A DNA stretch of 64,000 bases from SZUA-318 sp964412015 (GTDB lineage Bacteria; Gemmatimonadota; Gemmatimonadetes; Longimicrobiales; Gaopeijiaceae): assembly GCA_964412015.1 (NCBI GenBank), contig CAYPMO010000004.1, positions 1-64,000 on the forward strand, in the 5' to 3' direction. Below, piece by piece: positions 35,613 through 44,121 of the stretch. The notes under the pieces were generated by a model. That model worked only from the letters and a program-made list of their open reading frames with translations, did not search any database and was not told the origin of the DNA. Each line of letters opens with the position of its first letter. The stretch's first letter is position 1. The position numbers and the translations under genes are program-made.

Positions 35613-37907
35613 GTGCGCCGGCCGTGGAAGGTCCCGGCCGGCACGCCGGAGGACCCCCGGCTCCGCGCGGAGATCCACGGGCCCACCCAGATCCGCTTCG
35701 CGGTTCTGGGCGCCGAGCGGCCGGCGGAGACGTCCGCCTACCGGCTGACCGACGGTCGCGGGCGCCCGACCGCGATCGCCGAAGTGCGCGGCCCGTCCTC
35801 GGCCGCCGTGCTCGTCCCCGCGGTGGAGCTCGACCCGCTGCGCGCTCGCTGGCTCGAGATCCCCGCGCTCGGCCTGCGCACCGCGGTGCGGCGTGATCCG
35901 CTGTTCCGGGAGATGGATTCGTCCAAGGAACTCGGCGCCGTCGTCGCGGACGACGGGAGCCGCACGACGTTCCGGGTCTTCTCCCCGCGCGCCCACGCTG
36001 TCCGGCTGTACCTCTACCGGGGAGCGCAGGACCCGCCGGCGCGCGCGCTCCGCGTCGTGGACATGGTCCGCGACCGCGACGGTGTCTGGGAGGCGGCCGA
36101 GCCCGGCGATCTCCACGGGAGCTGGTACGACTTCACGGTCCACGGGCCGGACGACCCGGGCAACTGGTTCTATGAGACCCATCCGGTGCACGTCTCCGAT
36201 CCGTACGCTCGGGTGAACGACGACGCCTGGGGCAAGTCCCGCGTCTGGAGGGACGGGCCGCCTCCTCCCCCGGTCGCGGGCGGGCGCCCCGCGATGGAGG
36301 ACGTCGTCGCGTACGAGGTGCATGTCCAGGACTTCACCGAGCTCCTCCCGGTCGCGCCCGCCGAGACCGGGACCCTGCCGGCGATGGCGCGCGGCGGGCT
36401 CGTCAACGTCCACGGAGAGCCGGTCGGGTTCGACCACCTGCTGGCCCTCGGTATCAACGTGGTCCATCTCCTGCCGGTCCAGGAGTTCGTCCACTACCGC
36501 GACGACGAGTGGCGGGCCGCGTTCGCCGACGATCCGTTCGCCCGCGCCATGGGGATCGACCGCGAGAACTACCAATGGGGATATCGCACGACGCATGCGT
36601 TCGCGGTGGAGAGCCGCTACCGCTCGCGGGACGCCGAGCCGGGAGCGGAGCGCGAGCAGTTCAAGGCGCTCGTCCGCGCGTTCCACGAGGTCGGGATCTC
36701 CGTGATCATCGACCTCGTCGCCAACCACACGGGAGAGAACATCGATCACCGGCATCTCCTGCTGGGCTTCAACGTCTTCGATCTGCCGTACTACTTCCGG
36801 ACCGACGACGACGTCGACCATATCGGCCCGTTCGGCAACGAGGTGAAGTCCGAGGATCGGCCGATGGTGCGGCGCTGGCTGCTGGACCAGACGCGGCACT
36901 GGGTCGAGGAGCTGGGCGTGGACGGCTTCCGCGTGGACCTGGCCGCGCAGATCGACAAGCAGACCCTCCTGTGGCTGAAGCGAAGCCTCCCGGCGGACCT
37001 CATCGTGTACGGTGAGCCATGGATCCCCCCGAGCGACCCCGACGTCCGGGCCAACCCCGACTGGGCATGGAACAAGGCCGATGCGCCGATCACGTTCTTC
37101 CAGGACGACGCGCGCAACGCGTTCCAGGGCTCGCCGTTCGACGTGAACGACCGCGGGTGGGGCGGAGGCGACCCCGGCGTCCGGGGGGCCGCGATGAGAG
37201 CGCTCGCGAACGACTACGCCGAGGAGGGGCGCTCGACGGACGGCATCTCGTACCTGGACATCCACGACAACTGGGCGCTGGCGGACCGGTTCGCCCTGAA
37301 AGACCACAACGGGCTCGAGGGTGTGGACCTGGCGGCCGTGCGCATCGCGGCAGGACTCCTCCTCACGTCGGCGGGGCCCGTCGTGATCCACGGCGGCACC
37401 GAGATGCTGCGCTCCAAGGGGCTCGCACCGCTGGAGAAACGCATCGTCCAAGCGTTGGGCGGGACGATCGAATTCAACGGACGGGATGACACGTACAACC
37501 TCCGGGCGCCGAATCGCTTCTGCTGGGACACGCTGACGCCGGGGTCGCCCCAGGCGGCGATGCGGGACTGGTGGAGGGGCCTCGTGGCGCTCCGGATGTC
37601 CGAGCACGGACAGGTCTTCCGCATCGCCGACGTGCCGCGCGACCACTACCGCTTCATCACGCCCGACGACGGGCACATGCTCGGTTACGTCGTGGGGGGA
37701 CGTGTCCTCGTCCTCGCCCACAACGGCGTGGGCGACGGCGTGTTCCGGTTCGAGCTCCCGGAGGGCGCCTGGCGCCAGGTGGCGGACCGTGAGCGTGCGG
37801 ACCCGATGCGGGGCGTCGGGGGCCGCTACGCGAGACTGCGCGGCGGCCCCCAGGAGATCCGCGTGGACGGCGGGTCGTTCCTGGTCTGGATCCGCGAAGG
37901 ACCCTGA
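35613..37907 (+). CDS. pulA: type I pullulanase / debranching enzyme (GH13)
   Basis: A 764-residue protein without a signal peptide, so cytosolic. After an N-terminal stretch (1-100) comes an early-set beta domain (about 105-195, TTFRVFSPRAHAVRLYLY) and the GH13 barrel: DLVANHTG, the nucleophile in DGFRVDLAAQ (near 441), the acid/base in VYGEPW (near 467) and DIHDN (near 552). YQWGYRTTHAF equals the YNWGYDP pullulanase motif with changes. It hydrolyses alpha-1,6 branches of glycogen or maltodextrins. GTG start with GGAGGA upstream, one base behind malQ. It differs from standard pullulanase in the changed YNWGYDP motif. Confidence 0.88.
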   Translation: MRRPWKVPAGTPEDPRLRAEIHGPTQIRFAVLGAERPAETSAYRLTDGRGRPTAIAEVRGPSSAAVLVPAVELDPLRARWLEIPALGLRTAVRRDPLFREMDSSKELGAVVADDGSRTTFRVFSPRAHAVRLYLYRGAQDPPARALRVVDMVRDRDGVWEAAEPGDLHGSWYDFTVHGPDDPGNWFYETHPVHVSDPYARVNDDAWGKSRVWRDGPPPPPVAGGRPAMEDVVAYEVHVQDFTELLPVAPAETGTLPAMARGGLVNVHGEPVGFDHLLALGINVVHLLPVQEFVHYRDDEWRAAFADDPFARAMGIDRENYQWGYRTTHAFAVESRYRSRDAEPGAEREQFKALVRAFHEVGISVIIDLVANHTGENIDHRHLLLGFNVFDLPYYFRTDDDVDHIGPFGNEVKSEDRPMVRRWLLDQTRHWVEELGVDGFRVDLAAQIDKQTLLWLKRSLPADLIVYGEPWIPPSDPDVRANPDWAWNKADAPITFFQDDARNAFQGSPFDVNDRGWGGGDPGVRGAAMRALANDYAEEGRSTDGISYLDIHDNWALADRFALKDHNGLEGVDLAAVRIAAGLLLTSAGPVVIHGGTEMLRSKGLAPLEKRIVQALGGTIEFNGRDDTYNLRAPNRFCWDTLTPGSPQAAMRDWWRGLVALRMSEHGQVFRIADVPRDHYRFITPDDGHMLGYVVGGRVLVLAHNGVGDGVFRFELPEGAWRQVADRERADPMRGVGGRYARLRGGPQEIRVDGGSFLVWIREGP

Positions 37908-37917
37908 CGCCCCCCTT

Positions 37918-39177
37918 CTACGGTCCGCCCCCCGAGAGAACCCGCACGGCGTCCTCGACGCCCTCGAGCAACCGGTCCACCTCCTCCTGCGTCGTGTAGC
38001 ACATGCACCCCGCCCGCACCAGCGGATCGGAGAGCCCCAGGTCCCCCGGGACGTACGCGGCATAGAAGGCGCCCGAGGAAAGGAAGAGGCCGTGCCGTGA
38101 CCAGAGGTGCTGGGCGACGGCGCGCGCATGCACGCCTTCGACGACGAAGGAGAGCGTCGGCGTACGAGGGGTACCCGGCGGCGGACCGAACACGCGCACC
38201 CGGGGAATCGAGGAGAGGCCCCGCCAGAGCCGCCCGATGAGCGCATCGCCCCGGACATGCAGCTCCCGGTACGCGCGATCCAGTCGCTCCCTGCGGGTGC
38301 CGCCTTCCGCGAGGCCGGCCAGGAAGTCCACGGTCGCCGTGATGCCCGGCATGTCCTCGTGGGCCTGTGTCCCGGTCTCGAACCGGTCCGGCGCGGCCTG
38401 CGGAGCGCAGGACAGCCGAGGCGGATCCAACTCGTCCATGAGCTCCGCAGGGCAGTACAGGACCCCCGCGTGGGGGCCGTAGAACTTGTACGGCGAGCAG
38501 GCCAGGAAGTCGCACCCCATCCCCCGCACGTCCGGAAGCAGGTGGGTCACCGAGTGCACGGCGTCCACGAAGGTCAGGGCGCCCACCGACTTCGCCTGCT
38601 CGAGCAGCGGCACGAGGTCGTTCACGGTGCCGAGCGCGTTCGACGCCCACCCGACCGCCACCAGCTTCGTGCGCTTCGAGAGGAACGCCTCGTAGGCGTC
38701 CGTATCCAGCGTGCCGTCCTCCGGATGGAACGGCACCTCGCGCACCACCACCCCGCGCTCCTGCTCGAGCGCCTTCCACGGCGAGACGTTCGCGAAGTGA
38801 TCGAGCCGCGTGACGATGATCTCGTCACCGGGACCGAAGCGCCTCCCGAGCGTGCGGCTCAGGTGGAACGTCAGCGTGGTCATGTTGGGCCCGAAGGCGA
38901 CATCCGCGGGGTCGCACCCCAGCAGGTCGGCCATGGCCTGCCGGGCCGCGGCCATCACCTCGTCGGTCTCGACGCTGGTGGGAAACCCCCAGCCCCGGTT
39001 CCCTACGTGGTGCAGGAAATAGTCGGCGACGGCCTCCATCACCGACCGGGGGACCTGCGTCCCGCCGGGGCCGTCGAAGTACCCCACGGGACGTCCGGCA
39101 TGGACGCGCTCGAGCGAAGGAAAGAGCGCGCGGATCTCCTCAACGGAGGCCACGTGCGGCTCCGTCAGGGTCGCCAT
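37918..39177 (-). CDS. cysteine desulfurase-like protein (class V aminotransferase fold)
   Basis: A 419-residue PLP enzyme. The PLP lysine is in the SPYKFYGPHAGVLY segment, FVDAVHSVTHLLPDV holds the Asp/His of the cofactor site and GPNMTTLTFHLSRTLG binds its phosphate. In true cysteine desulfurases a mobile loop carries a catalytic Cys; here the corresponding stretch reads FLSSGAFYAAYVP and has none, so the enzyme probably does something else (amine, sulfinate or isopenicillin-epimerase-like chemistry). It lies four bases behind the M81 gene, in the same transcript. Confidence 0.88.
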   Translation of the reverse strand: MATLTEPHVASVEEIRALFPSLERVHAGRPVGYFDGPGGTQVPRSVMEAVADYFLHHVGNRGWGFPTSVETDEVMAAARQAMADLLGCDPADVAFGPNMTTLTFHLSRTLGRRFGPGDEIIVTRLDHFANVSPWKALEQERGVVVREVPFHPEDGTLDTDAYEAFLSKRTKLVAVGWASNALGTVNDLVPLLEQAKSVGALTFVDAVHSVTHLLPDVRGMGCDFLACSPYKFYGPHAGVLYCPAELMDELDPPRLSCAPQAAPDRFETGTQAHEDMPGITATVDFLAGLAEGGTRRERLDRAYRELHVRGDALIGRLWRGLSSIPRVRVFGPPPGTPRTPTLSFVVEGVHARAVAQHLWSRHGLFLSSGAFYAAYVPGDLGLSDPLVRAGCMCYTTQEEVDRLLEGVEDAVRVLSGGGP

Positions 39178-39181
39178 GGGG

Positions 39182-40726
39182 CTACCTCCCCTCCGGCGTG
39201 CCGTAGGGATACAGCTTCGTCAGATCCACGTGCTCGTAGGGGAGCGCGTCCAGGAAAGTCGTGCCGACGAAGGGCCCGGGAGCCTCCACCACCACGATCG
39301 TCTTCGCGAACCCGGTCTCATCGAAGCCTCCGCGGAAGTGCACGCGCGACTTGACCACGAACACGTCGTACGCGTCCGGGTCCACCGGCCCGAAACGGAA
39401 GCGGCCAGGATCGGTGATCTGGGTGTAGGTGGGCACGAGGATCACCAGGTTGCCCTCGCCGAACTCCACGGCGGCCGTGTAGTCGTAGCGCGCCCACGGG
39501 CCGACGTAGGAGATCGTGCCTCGGATGCGATAGGGCGAGCCGCCCGACTCGGAGATCCCGCCGATCTCGGCGTCGAAGGGGTCGCCTGCCTTCGCGCCGG
39601 CCGACTGCAGCGCATCGAGCGTCGCGGGAGACGTGATCGCCCCGTACAACACCTTCTCGATGCCCGCCGCCTCGAAGGCCTTGAGGATGTGGGTCGCGTC
39701 ACCCAGACGGTCCGAATGGTCGCCCACCGCCACCGGGACCCTCCCCGCCGCGATCGCGGCTCTCACCGTGCGAGCCGCCTCGTCCGGCAGGGGAAGCTTC
39801 CCGCTGGCGAACGCCTCGCGTACCCGCCAGATGTAGTCGCTCATGTCCTCGGCGATGCTGTCGGCGAGGGCCTGATCGTCGTTCGTCATCACCTCGACCG
39901 TCGCGCCCACATCCGGGACGTCCGTCCAGGGGAAGCCGTAGAAGACGCTCACGAACACGTCCGTCTCCCTCGCCTCCCAGCGCTTGGCGCGCTCCATGAT
40001 ATCCAGGGAGGGTGAGGCGCCGGTCCACTGGTACACCGTGGGCGTGATCACACCGGGCTTGCGGGTGGCCGTGGTCGGCTTGTAGGTGCCGCTCAGGGTG
40101 CGGTGCAGCGCCCGAGCCGCCCTCTCGCCCTGCTGACCCGTGTCGAAATGAGGATAGTACATGGTGGTCATCGCGAAGTCGGCGTACTCGAGGAACTCCT
40201 CGTCCTCGTTGCCATGGAGGTCGAACGTCGCCACGATCGGCACGTCCGGGCCGACCACCTCGCGGAACCGGCGTGCGATCTCCGCCTCGGGCCGGGGTAC
40301 GTCGCGTACGCCCATCGCACCGTGGAGCGCCAGGTACACGCCGTCCACGGGCAACTCTGCCCGCAGCTCCTCCAGCATCGCGTCAAGGAAATGGTTGAAC
40401 GTCTCTTCGGTGTTCCAACTGCGGGACGACCCACCGAAGACGCCGTCCGGCGATGTGAGCCCGATCAACTCCATGTCGCCGTAGTCCCGGGCCTGGCGCA
40501 CGAACCCGCGGATGTAGCCGTCGGACTCGAGTAGCGCCTCCCCCGAAACCGCGGGGCCGCCCCGGTTCCAGTCCTCGACGGTCACGTCCCCACCCGGGCA
40601 GAACGTGCAGGTCTCGTGCTGGAATTTCATGACGGCCACACGGAAGGTGGGTCGGGCGCTCTCACACGCGGTGGTGCAAACGGCGATGAAAGCAGCAAGG
40701 CCTAATAGGGCGGAGCGTACTCGCAT
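39182..40726 (-). CDS. M81 family (MlrC-like) metallopeptidase lipoprotein
   Basis: A 514-residue lipoprotein; the signal (LLGLAAFIAVCTTAC) ends in a lipobox. The body is the MlrC/DUF1485 fold: FQHETCTFCPG, LHGAMGVRDVPRPEAEIARRF, VATFDLHGN (metal His/Asp), YPHFDTGQQGERAA (second metal site) and GDHSDRLGDATHIL. MlrC was first known as the enzyme that degrades linearised microcystin; most relatives are of unknown substrate. The GGGGGAT ribosome site supports the ATG at 40726. It is followed by the PLP enzyme gene, which suggests a joint peptide or amino acid catabolic task. Confidence 0.9.
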   Translation of the reverse strand: MRVRSALLGLAAFIAVCTTACESARPTFRVAVMKFQHETCTFCPGGDVTVEDWNRGGPAVSGEALLESDGYIRGFVRQARDYGDMELIGLTSPDGVFGGSSRSWNTEETFNHFLDAMLEELRAELPVDGVYLALHGAMGVRDVPRPEAEIARRFREVVGPDVPIVATFDLHGNEDEEFLEYADFAMTTMYYPHFDTGQQGERAARALHRTLSGTYKPTTATRKPGVITPTVYQWTGASPSLDIMERAKRWEARETDVFVSVFYGFPWTDVPDVGATVEVMTNDDQALADSIAEDMSDYIWRVREAFASGKLPLPDEAARTVRAAIAAGRVPVAVGDHSDRLGDATHILKAFEAAGIEKVLYGAITSPATLDALQSAGAKAGDPFDAEIGGISESGGSPYRIRGTISYVGPWARYDYTAAVEFGEGNLVILVPTYTQITDPGRFRFGPVDPDAYDVFVVKSRVHFRGGFDETGFAKTIVVVEAPGPFVGTTFLDALPYEHVDLTKLYPYGTPEGR

Positions 40727-41030
40727 AACATCCCCCTGTCACACGTCGGAGTGACTCCGAGCGGTGGACGGACCCGTCGGGGAGGGTAGGCCGAACCTCG
40801 GCCGCGGCGGCCCGTGGACACGTTCAACAGACCCCTCAAAAGGTACCCGAATGCGGTCGCACGCAAGGTCGGCAGACCAGGGGGAACTTTCCCTACACCA
40901 TTGTGCGGAGGTTCCCGACAGATGTGCAGGACCCCTTGTGTTTTCGTATTTGTGAAATAAGGTGCGAGCTAACCCCGGCTTCACCGACAGCCTGCGGGGT
41001 TGGCGGGACTTCTACTCCGCCGGAGCGGGC
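40727..41030. other. intergenic control region between M81 and hox genes
   Basis: A 304-base stretch between divergent genes. It holds the M81 ribosome site near 40730 and, toward hoxF, a locally A/T-rich patch (TTGTGTTTTCGTATTTGTGAAATAAGG is the region 40936-40962) with a possible -35 TTGTGT at 40936 and a weak TAAGGT -10. A small palindrome GGGAACTTTCCC lies in 40882-40893. No sigma-54 (GG/GC) promoter was seen. A control site for the hydrogenase operon is expected here but cannot be named. Confidence 0.35.
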
Positions 41031-42860
41031 ATGAGCAGCCTACAGACATCCGACCTGCAGAAGATCGTCGAGCGCCACGGGCGGTCCCGGACCGCCCTGA
41101 TGAACATCGTCCGGAATATCCAGAAAGACCACCAGCACGTCCCTCCCGACGCCATCACGTACGTGGCGAAGGAGCTCGGTATCCCGCGCTGGGAGGTGGT
41201 TTCGTTCGTCTCGTTCTACGACTTCCTGACCCTGGAGCCGACCGGCCGCATCGTCATACGCGTGTGCAACGACGTGGTGGACCGGATGAAGGGCTTCGCA
41301 CGGGTCATGGAGTCGTTCCGGCAAGCGCTCGATATTCTGCCGGGTGAAACGACCGCGGACGGGCAGATCACTCTCACCACGACGCCGTGCATCGGGCTCT
41401 GCGATCAGGCGCCGGCCGCCCTGGTCAACGACGTCCCCATCACCGACCTGAATACGGATCGCGTCTGGCAGGTGGTTCGCGAGCTCAAGGCCCACGGCGA
41501 CCCACACCGCCTCGTGAAGACGTTGGGCGACGGCAACAACGCGCATCCTCTCGTCCACGCCATGGTGAGGAACAACCTCCACGAGACCGGTCCGCTGTTC
41601 AGCCCGATCAACCGCGGCGAGGCGCTCCGCAAGGCGGTGTCGGTCCACCCGGCCGAGGTGATCCGTGCCCTCAAGACCGCGCGCCTGCGGGGGCGCGGCG
41701 GGGCGGGGTTCCCCACGGGGATCAAGCTCGAGTTCGCCCGGACGAACCCTGGATCGTGGAAGTTCGTCGTTTGCAACGCGGATGAAGGAGAGCCGGGCAC
41801 GTTCAAGGACCGCGTCCTCCTCACCGAGCGTCCCGATCGCGTGTTCGCGGGGCTCACGATCGCCGGGTACGCCGTAGGCGCGAAGGAAGGAATCGTCTAC
41901 CTGCGCGGCGAATACGAGTACCTGTACCCGTTCCTGGAGGACGTCCTGGCACGGCGACGCGCCGACGGGCTCCTCGGCAAGGACGTCGCCGGCAAGAAGG
42001 GATTCGATTTCGACATCCGCATCCAGTTGGGAGCCGGCGCCTACATCTGCGGAGAGGAGTCGGCGCTCTTGAACTCGTTGGAAGGCCGCGCGGGCGATCC
42101 GCGCAACCGCCCGCCCTTCCCCGCCCAGAGAGGGTTCCTCGGAGCTCCGACGGTCGTGAACAACGTGGAGACGCTCGCGTGCATCACCAAGATCCTCGAG
42201 GAAGGCCCGGCCACGTTCGCCGAGTACGGCACCCAGCAGAGCACCGGGACCAAGCTCCTGTCCGTATCGGGTGACTGTTGCAGGCCGGGCATCTACGAGG
42301 TCCCGTTCGGAACCCGCCTCGATGCCCTGATGGCGAAGGCGGGCGCAGAGGACACCCAGGCCGTGCAGGTGGGAGGCCCGTCGGGGCGCCTGGTGGGTCC
42401 GGCCGGGTTCTCCAGGACGATCTGCTTCGACGACCTCGCTACCGGCGGTTCCATCGTGGCGTTCGGTCCCGATCGCGACCTGCTCGCGGTCGTTCGCGCC
42501 TACCAGGCGTTCTTCCGGCACGAGAGCTGTGGCTACTGCACGCCGTGTCGCGTCGGGAACGTGATCCTGGAGCACTACCTCGACCGGATCATCTCGGGGC
42601 ATGGCGAGCCCTCCGACCTGGTCGCCATGGAGCGCGCGGCCACGGCCATGAAGAAGTTCAGCCGGTGTGGGCTGGGACAAACCGCGTGCAATCCCGTGCT
42701 CACGTCGCTCGAGGCGTTCCGTCCCATGTATGAAGCCTTGGTGGCGGAGGACCCCAACGGGTACCGCAGGTCCTTCGATCTAGCCGCCGCGGTCGCGGAG
42801 CACAAAGCGCTCAGACAGGCGTCACCACCGCCCCCACCGATGTCCGACTGGGCCGATTAG
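41031..42860 (+). CDS. hoxF: NAD-linked [NiFe]-hydrogenase diaphorase subunit HoxF (HoxE-HoxF fusion)
   Basis: A 609-residue cytosolic subunit of a group 3d hydrogenase, the size of the Cupriavidus type. Residues 1-160 are a NuoE/HoxE-like domain whose second cluster half is intact (CIGLC, Cys120/Cys124), while the first shows Cys79 but Asp84 where a Cys is common. The rest is NuoF-like: RGRGGAGFPTG and the CNADEGEPGTFKDR and GAGAYICGEESAL blocks bind FMN and NAD(H), and ESCGYCTPCRVG plus Cys in SRCGLGQTAC bind a [4Fe-4S] cluster. It reduces NAD+ with electrons from H2. GGAG ahead of the ATG at 41031 supports this start. Confidence 0.95.
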   Translation: MSSLQTSDLQKIVERHGRSRTALMNIVRNIQKDHQHVPPDAITYVAKELGIPRWEVVSFVSFYDFLTLEPTGRIVIRVCNDVVDRMKGFARVMESFRQALDILPGETTADGQITLTTTPCIGLCDQAPAALVNDVPITDLNTDRVWQVVRELKAHGDPHRLVKTLGDGNNAHPLVHAMVRNNLHETGPLFSPINRGEALRKAVSVHPAEVIRALKTARLRGRGGAGFPTGIKLEFARTNPGSWKFVVCNADEGEPGTFKDRVLLTERPDRVFAGLTIAGYAVGAKEGIVYLRGEYEYLYPFLEDVLARRRADGLLGKDVAGKKGFDFDIRIQLGAGAYICGEESALLNSLEGRAGDPRNRPPFPAQRGFLGAPTVVNNVETLACITKILEEGPATFAEYGTQQSTGTKLLSVSGDCCRPGIYEVPFGTRLDALMAKAGAEDTQAVQVGGPSGRLVGPAGFSRTICFDDLATGGSIVAFGPDRDLLAVVRAYQAFFRHESCGYCTPCRVGNVILEHYLDRIISGHGEPSDLVAMERAATAMKKFSRCGLGQTACNPVLTSLEAFRPMYEALVAEDPNGYRRSFDLAAAVAEHKALRQASPPPPPMSDWAD

Positions 42861-42870
42861 GAGACACGCG

Positions 42871-43572
42871 ATGATCAACCCGGTGACCTTCACGCTCGAC
42901 GGAAAGCAGCTCGAGGCCGAGGCGGGCCAGACCATCATGGAGGCGGCAGACGCCGCCGGCGTGTACATCCCGCGCCTCTGCCACATGGCCGGACTCGAGC
43001 CCTATGGCGGATGCAGAGTGTGCACGGTCATGGTCAACGGCCGGCCGGCCCCTGCATGCGTCCAGCCCGTGAACAGCGGCATGTTCGTCGAGAGCGATTC
43101 CGACGAGCTGCGCGACTTCCGCCGTGCGGTCGTGGAGATGCTGTTCGTGGAAGGGAACCACTTCTGCATGTTCTGCGAGAAGAGTGGGAACTGCGAGCTC
43201 CAGGCGCTGGCGTACCGTCTGGGCATCACGGCGCCCCAGTTCCCCTACGAGTTCCCCGAGAGGGAGGTGGACGCCTCCCACCCCGACATCATCCTGGACC
43301 GTAATCGCTGCATCTTGTGCGGCCGATGCGTCCGGACCTCACGCGACCTGGACGGCAAGCACGTCTTCGGATTCGCCGGACGCTCGGGGGATCGCCACAT
43401 TGTGGTGAACGCCGAAGCGCGCCTCTCCGACACCAACGCCGACGTCACCGACCGGGCCATCGAAGTATGCCCGGTGGGCGCGCTGCTCCCCAAGCGCAGG
43501 GGCTACAGCGTGCCTATGGGTCAACGGCGTTTCGACCACCAGCCCATCGGCTCGGACATCGAGGGGAAGTGA
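42871..43572 (+). CDS. hoxU: hydrogenase diaphorase small subunit HoxU
   Basis: A 233-residue iron-sulfur subunit that carries electrons between the hydrogenase and diaphorase modules. An N-terminal [2Fe-2S] ferredoxin-like domain has CHMAGLEPYGGCRVC and the later Cys in PAPACVQP. Next comes the His-containing cluster motif GNHFCMFCEKSGNC, then a [4Fe-4S] motif RCILCGRC with the distant Cys in EVCPVGALLPKRRG. This is the NuoG N-terminal arrangement as in HoxU. It follows hoxF by ten bases. Confidence 0.95.
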   Translation: MINPVTFTLDGKQLEAEAGQTIMEAADAAGVYIPRLCHMAGLEPYGGCRVCTVMVNGRPAPACVQPVNSGMFVESDSDELRDFRRAVVEMLFVEGNHFCMFCEKSGNCELQALAYRLGITAPQFPYEFPEREVDASHPDIILDRNRCILCGRCVRTSRDLDGKHVFGFAGRSGDRHIVVNAEARLSDTNADVTDRAIEVCPVGALLPKRRGYSVPMGQRRFDHQPIGSDIEGK

Positions 43573-43575
43573 TCC

Positions 43576-44121
43576 ATGGCCAAGAAACGCATTGCGACGA
43601 CGTCCCTGGCCGGGTGCTTCGGATGTCACATGTCCCTCCTGGACATAGACGAGCGCATCCTCCAACTCGCCGAGTTGGTCGAGTTCGACCGCTCTCCCAT
43701 CGACGACATCAAGCACATCTCGCGCCACTGCGACATCGGGATCATCGAGGGTGGATGCTGCCATGCCGAGAACGTCGAGACCCTACGGGAGTTCCGGAGG
43801 AACTGCGACGTCCTGGTAGCGCTGGGGGATTGCGCCACGATGGGGGGGATCCCGGCACTTCGGAACCTAGTCCCCATGAGGGAGTGTCTGCGCGAGGCGT
43901 ATCTGAACGGACCGTCGGTGTACAACCCGACGAACCGGATTCCGGACGACCCCGAGATCCCGATGCTGCTGGACCGTGTCTACCCCTGCCACGAGGTGGT
44001 GCGGGTGGATTACCACCTGCCCGGATGTCCGCCCTCGGCGGAATCCATCTGGCAAGCGCTCAACGCTCTCATCACCGGAAAGTCAGCGGAACTGCCGTAT
44101 GAGCTCATCAAGTACGAGTAA
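43576..44121 (+). CDS. hoxY: [NiFe]-hydrogenase small subunit HoxY
   Basis: A 181-residue subunit with the proximal iron-sulfur cluster. The Cys ligands are visible in LAGCFGCHMSLLDID, GGCCHAEN, LGDCATMGG and LPGCPPSAE. The short length and absence of a Tat signal match cytosolic group 3d enzymes, not membrane-bound ones. It forms the catalytic heterodimer with HoxH. Its stop lies inside the hoxH coding region (23-base overlap), which should fix equal production. Confidence 0.95.
   Translation: MAKKRIATTSLAGCFGCHMSLLDIDERILQLAELVEFDRSPIDDIKHISRHCDIGIIEGGCCHAENVETLREFRRNCDVLVALGDCATMGGIPALRNLVPMRECLREAYLNGPSVYNPTNRIPDDPEIPMLLDRVYPCHEVVRVDYHLPGCPPSAESIWQALNALITGKSAELPYELIKYE

Noticed and set aside
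40882..40893. GGGAACTTTCCC palindrome as a defined hydrogenase operator
   Set aside because: Five-base arms occur often by chance; it is noted only as part of the intergenic region.
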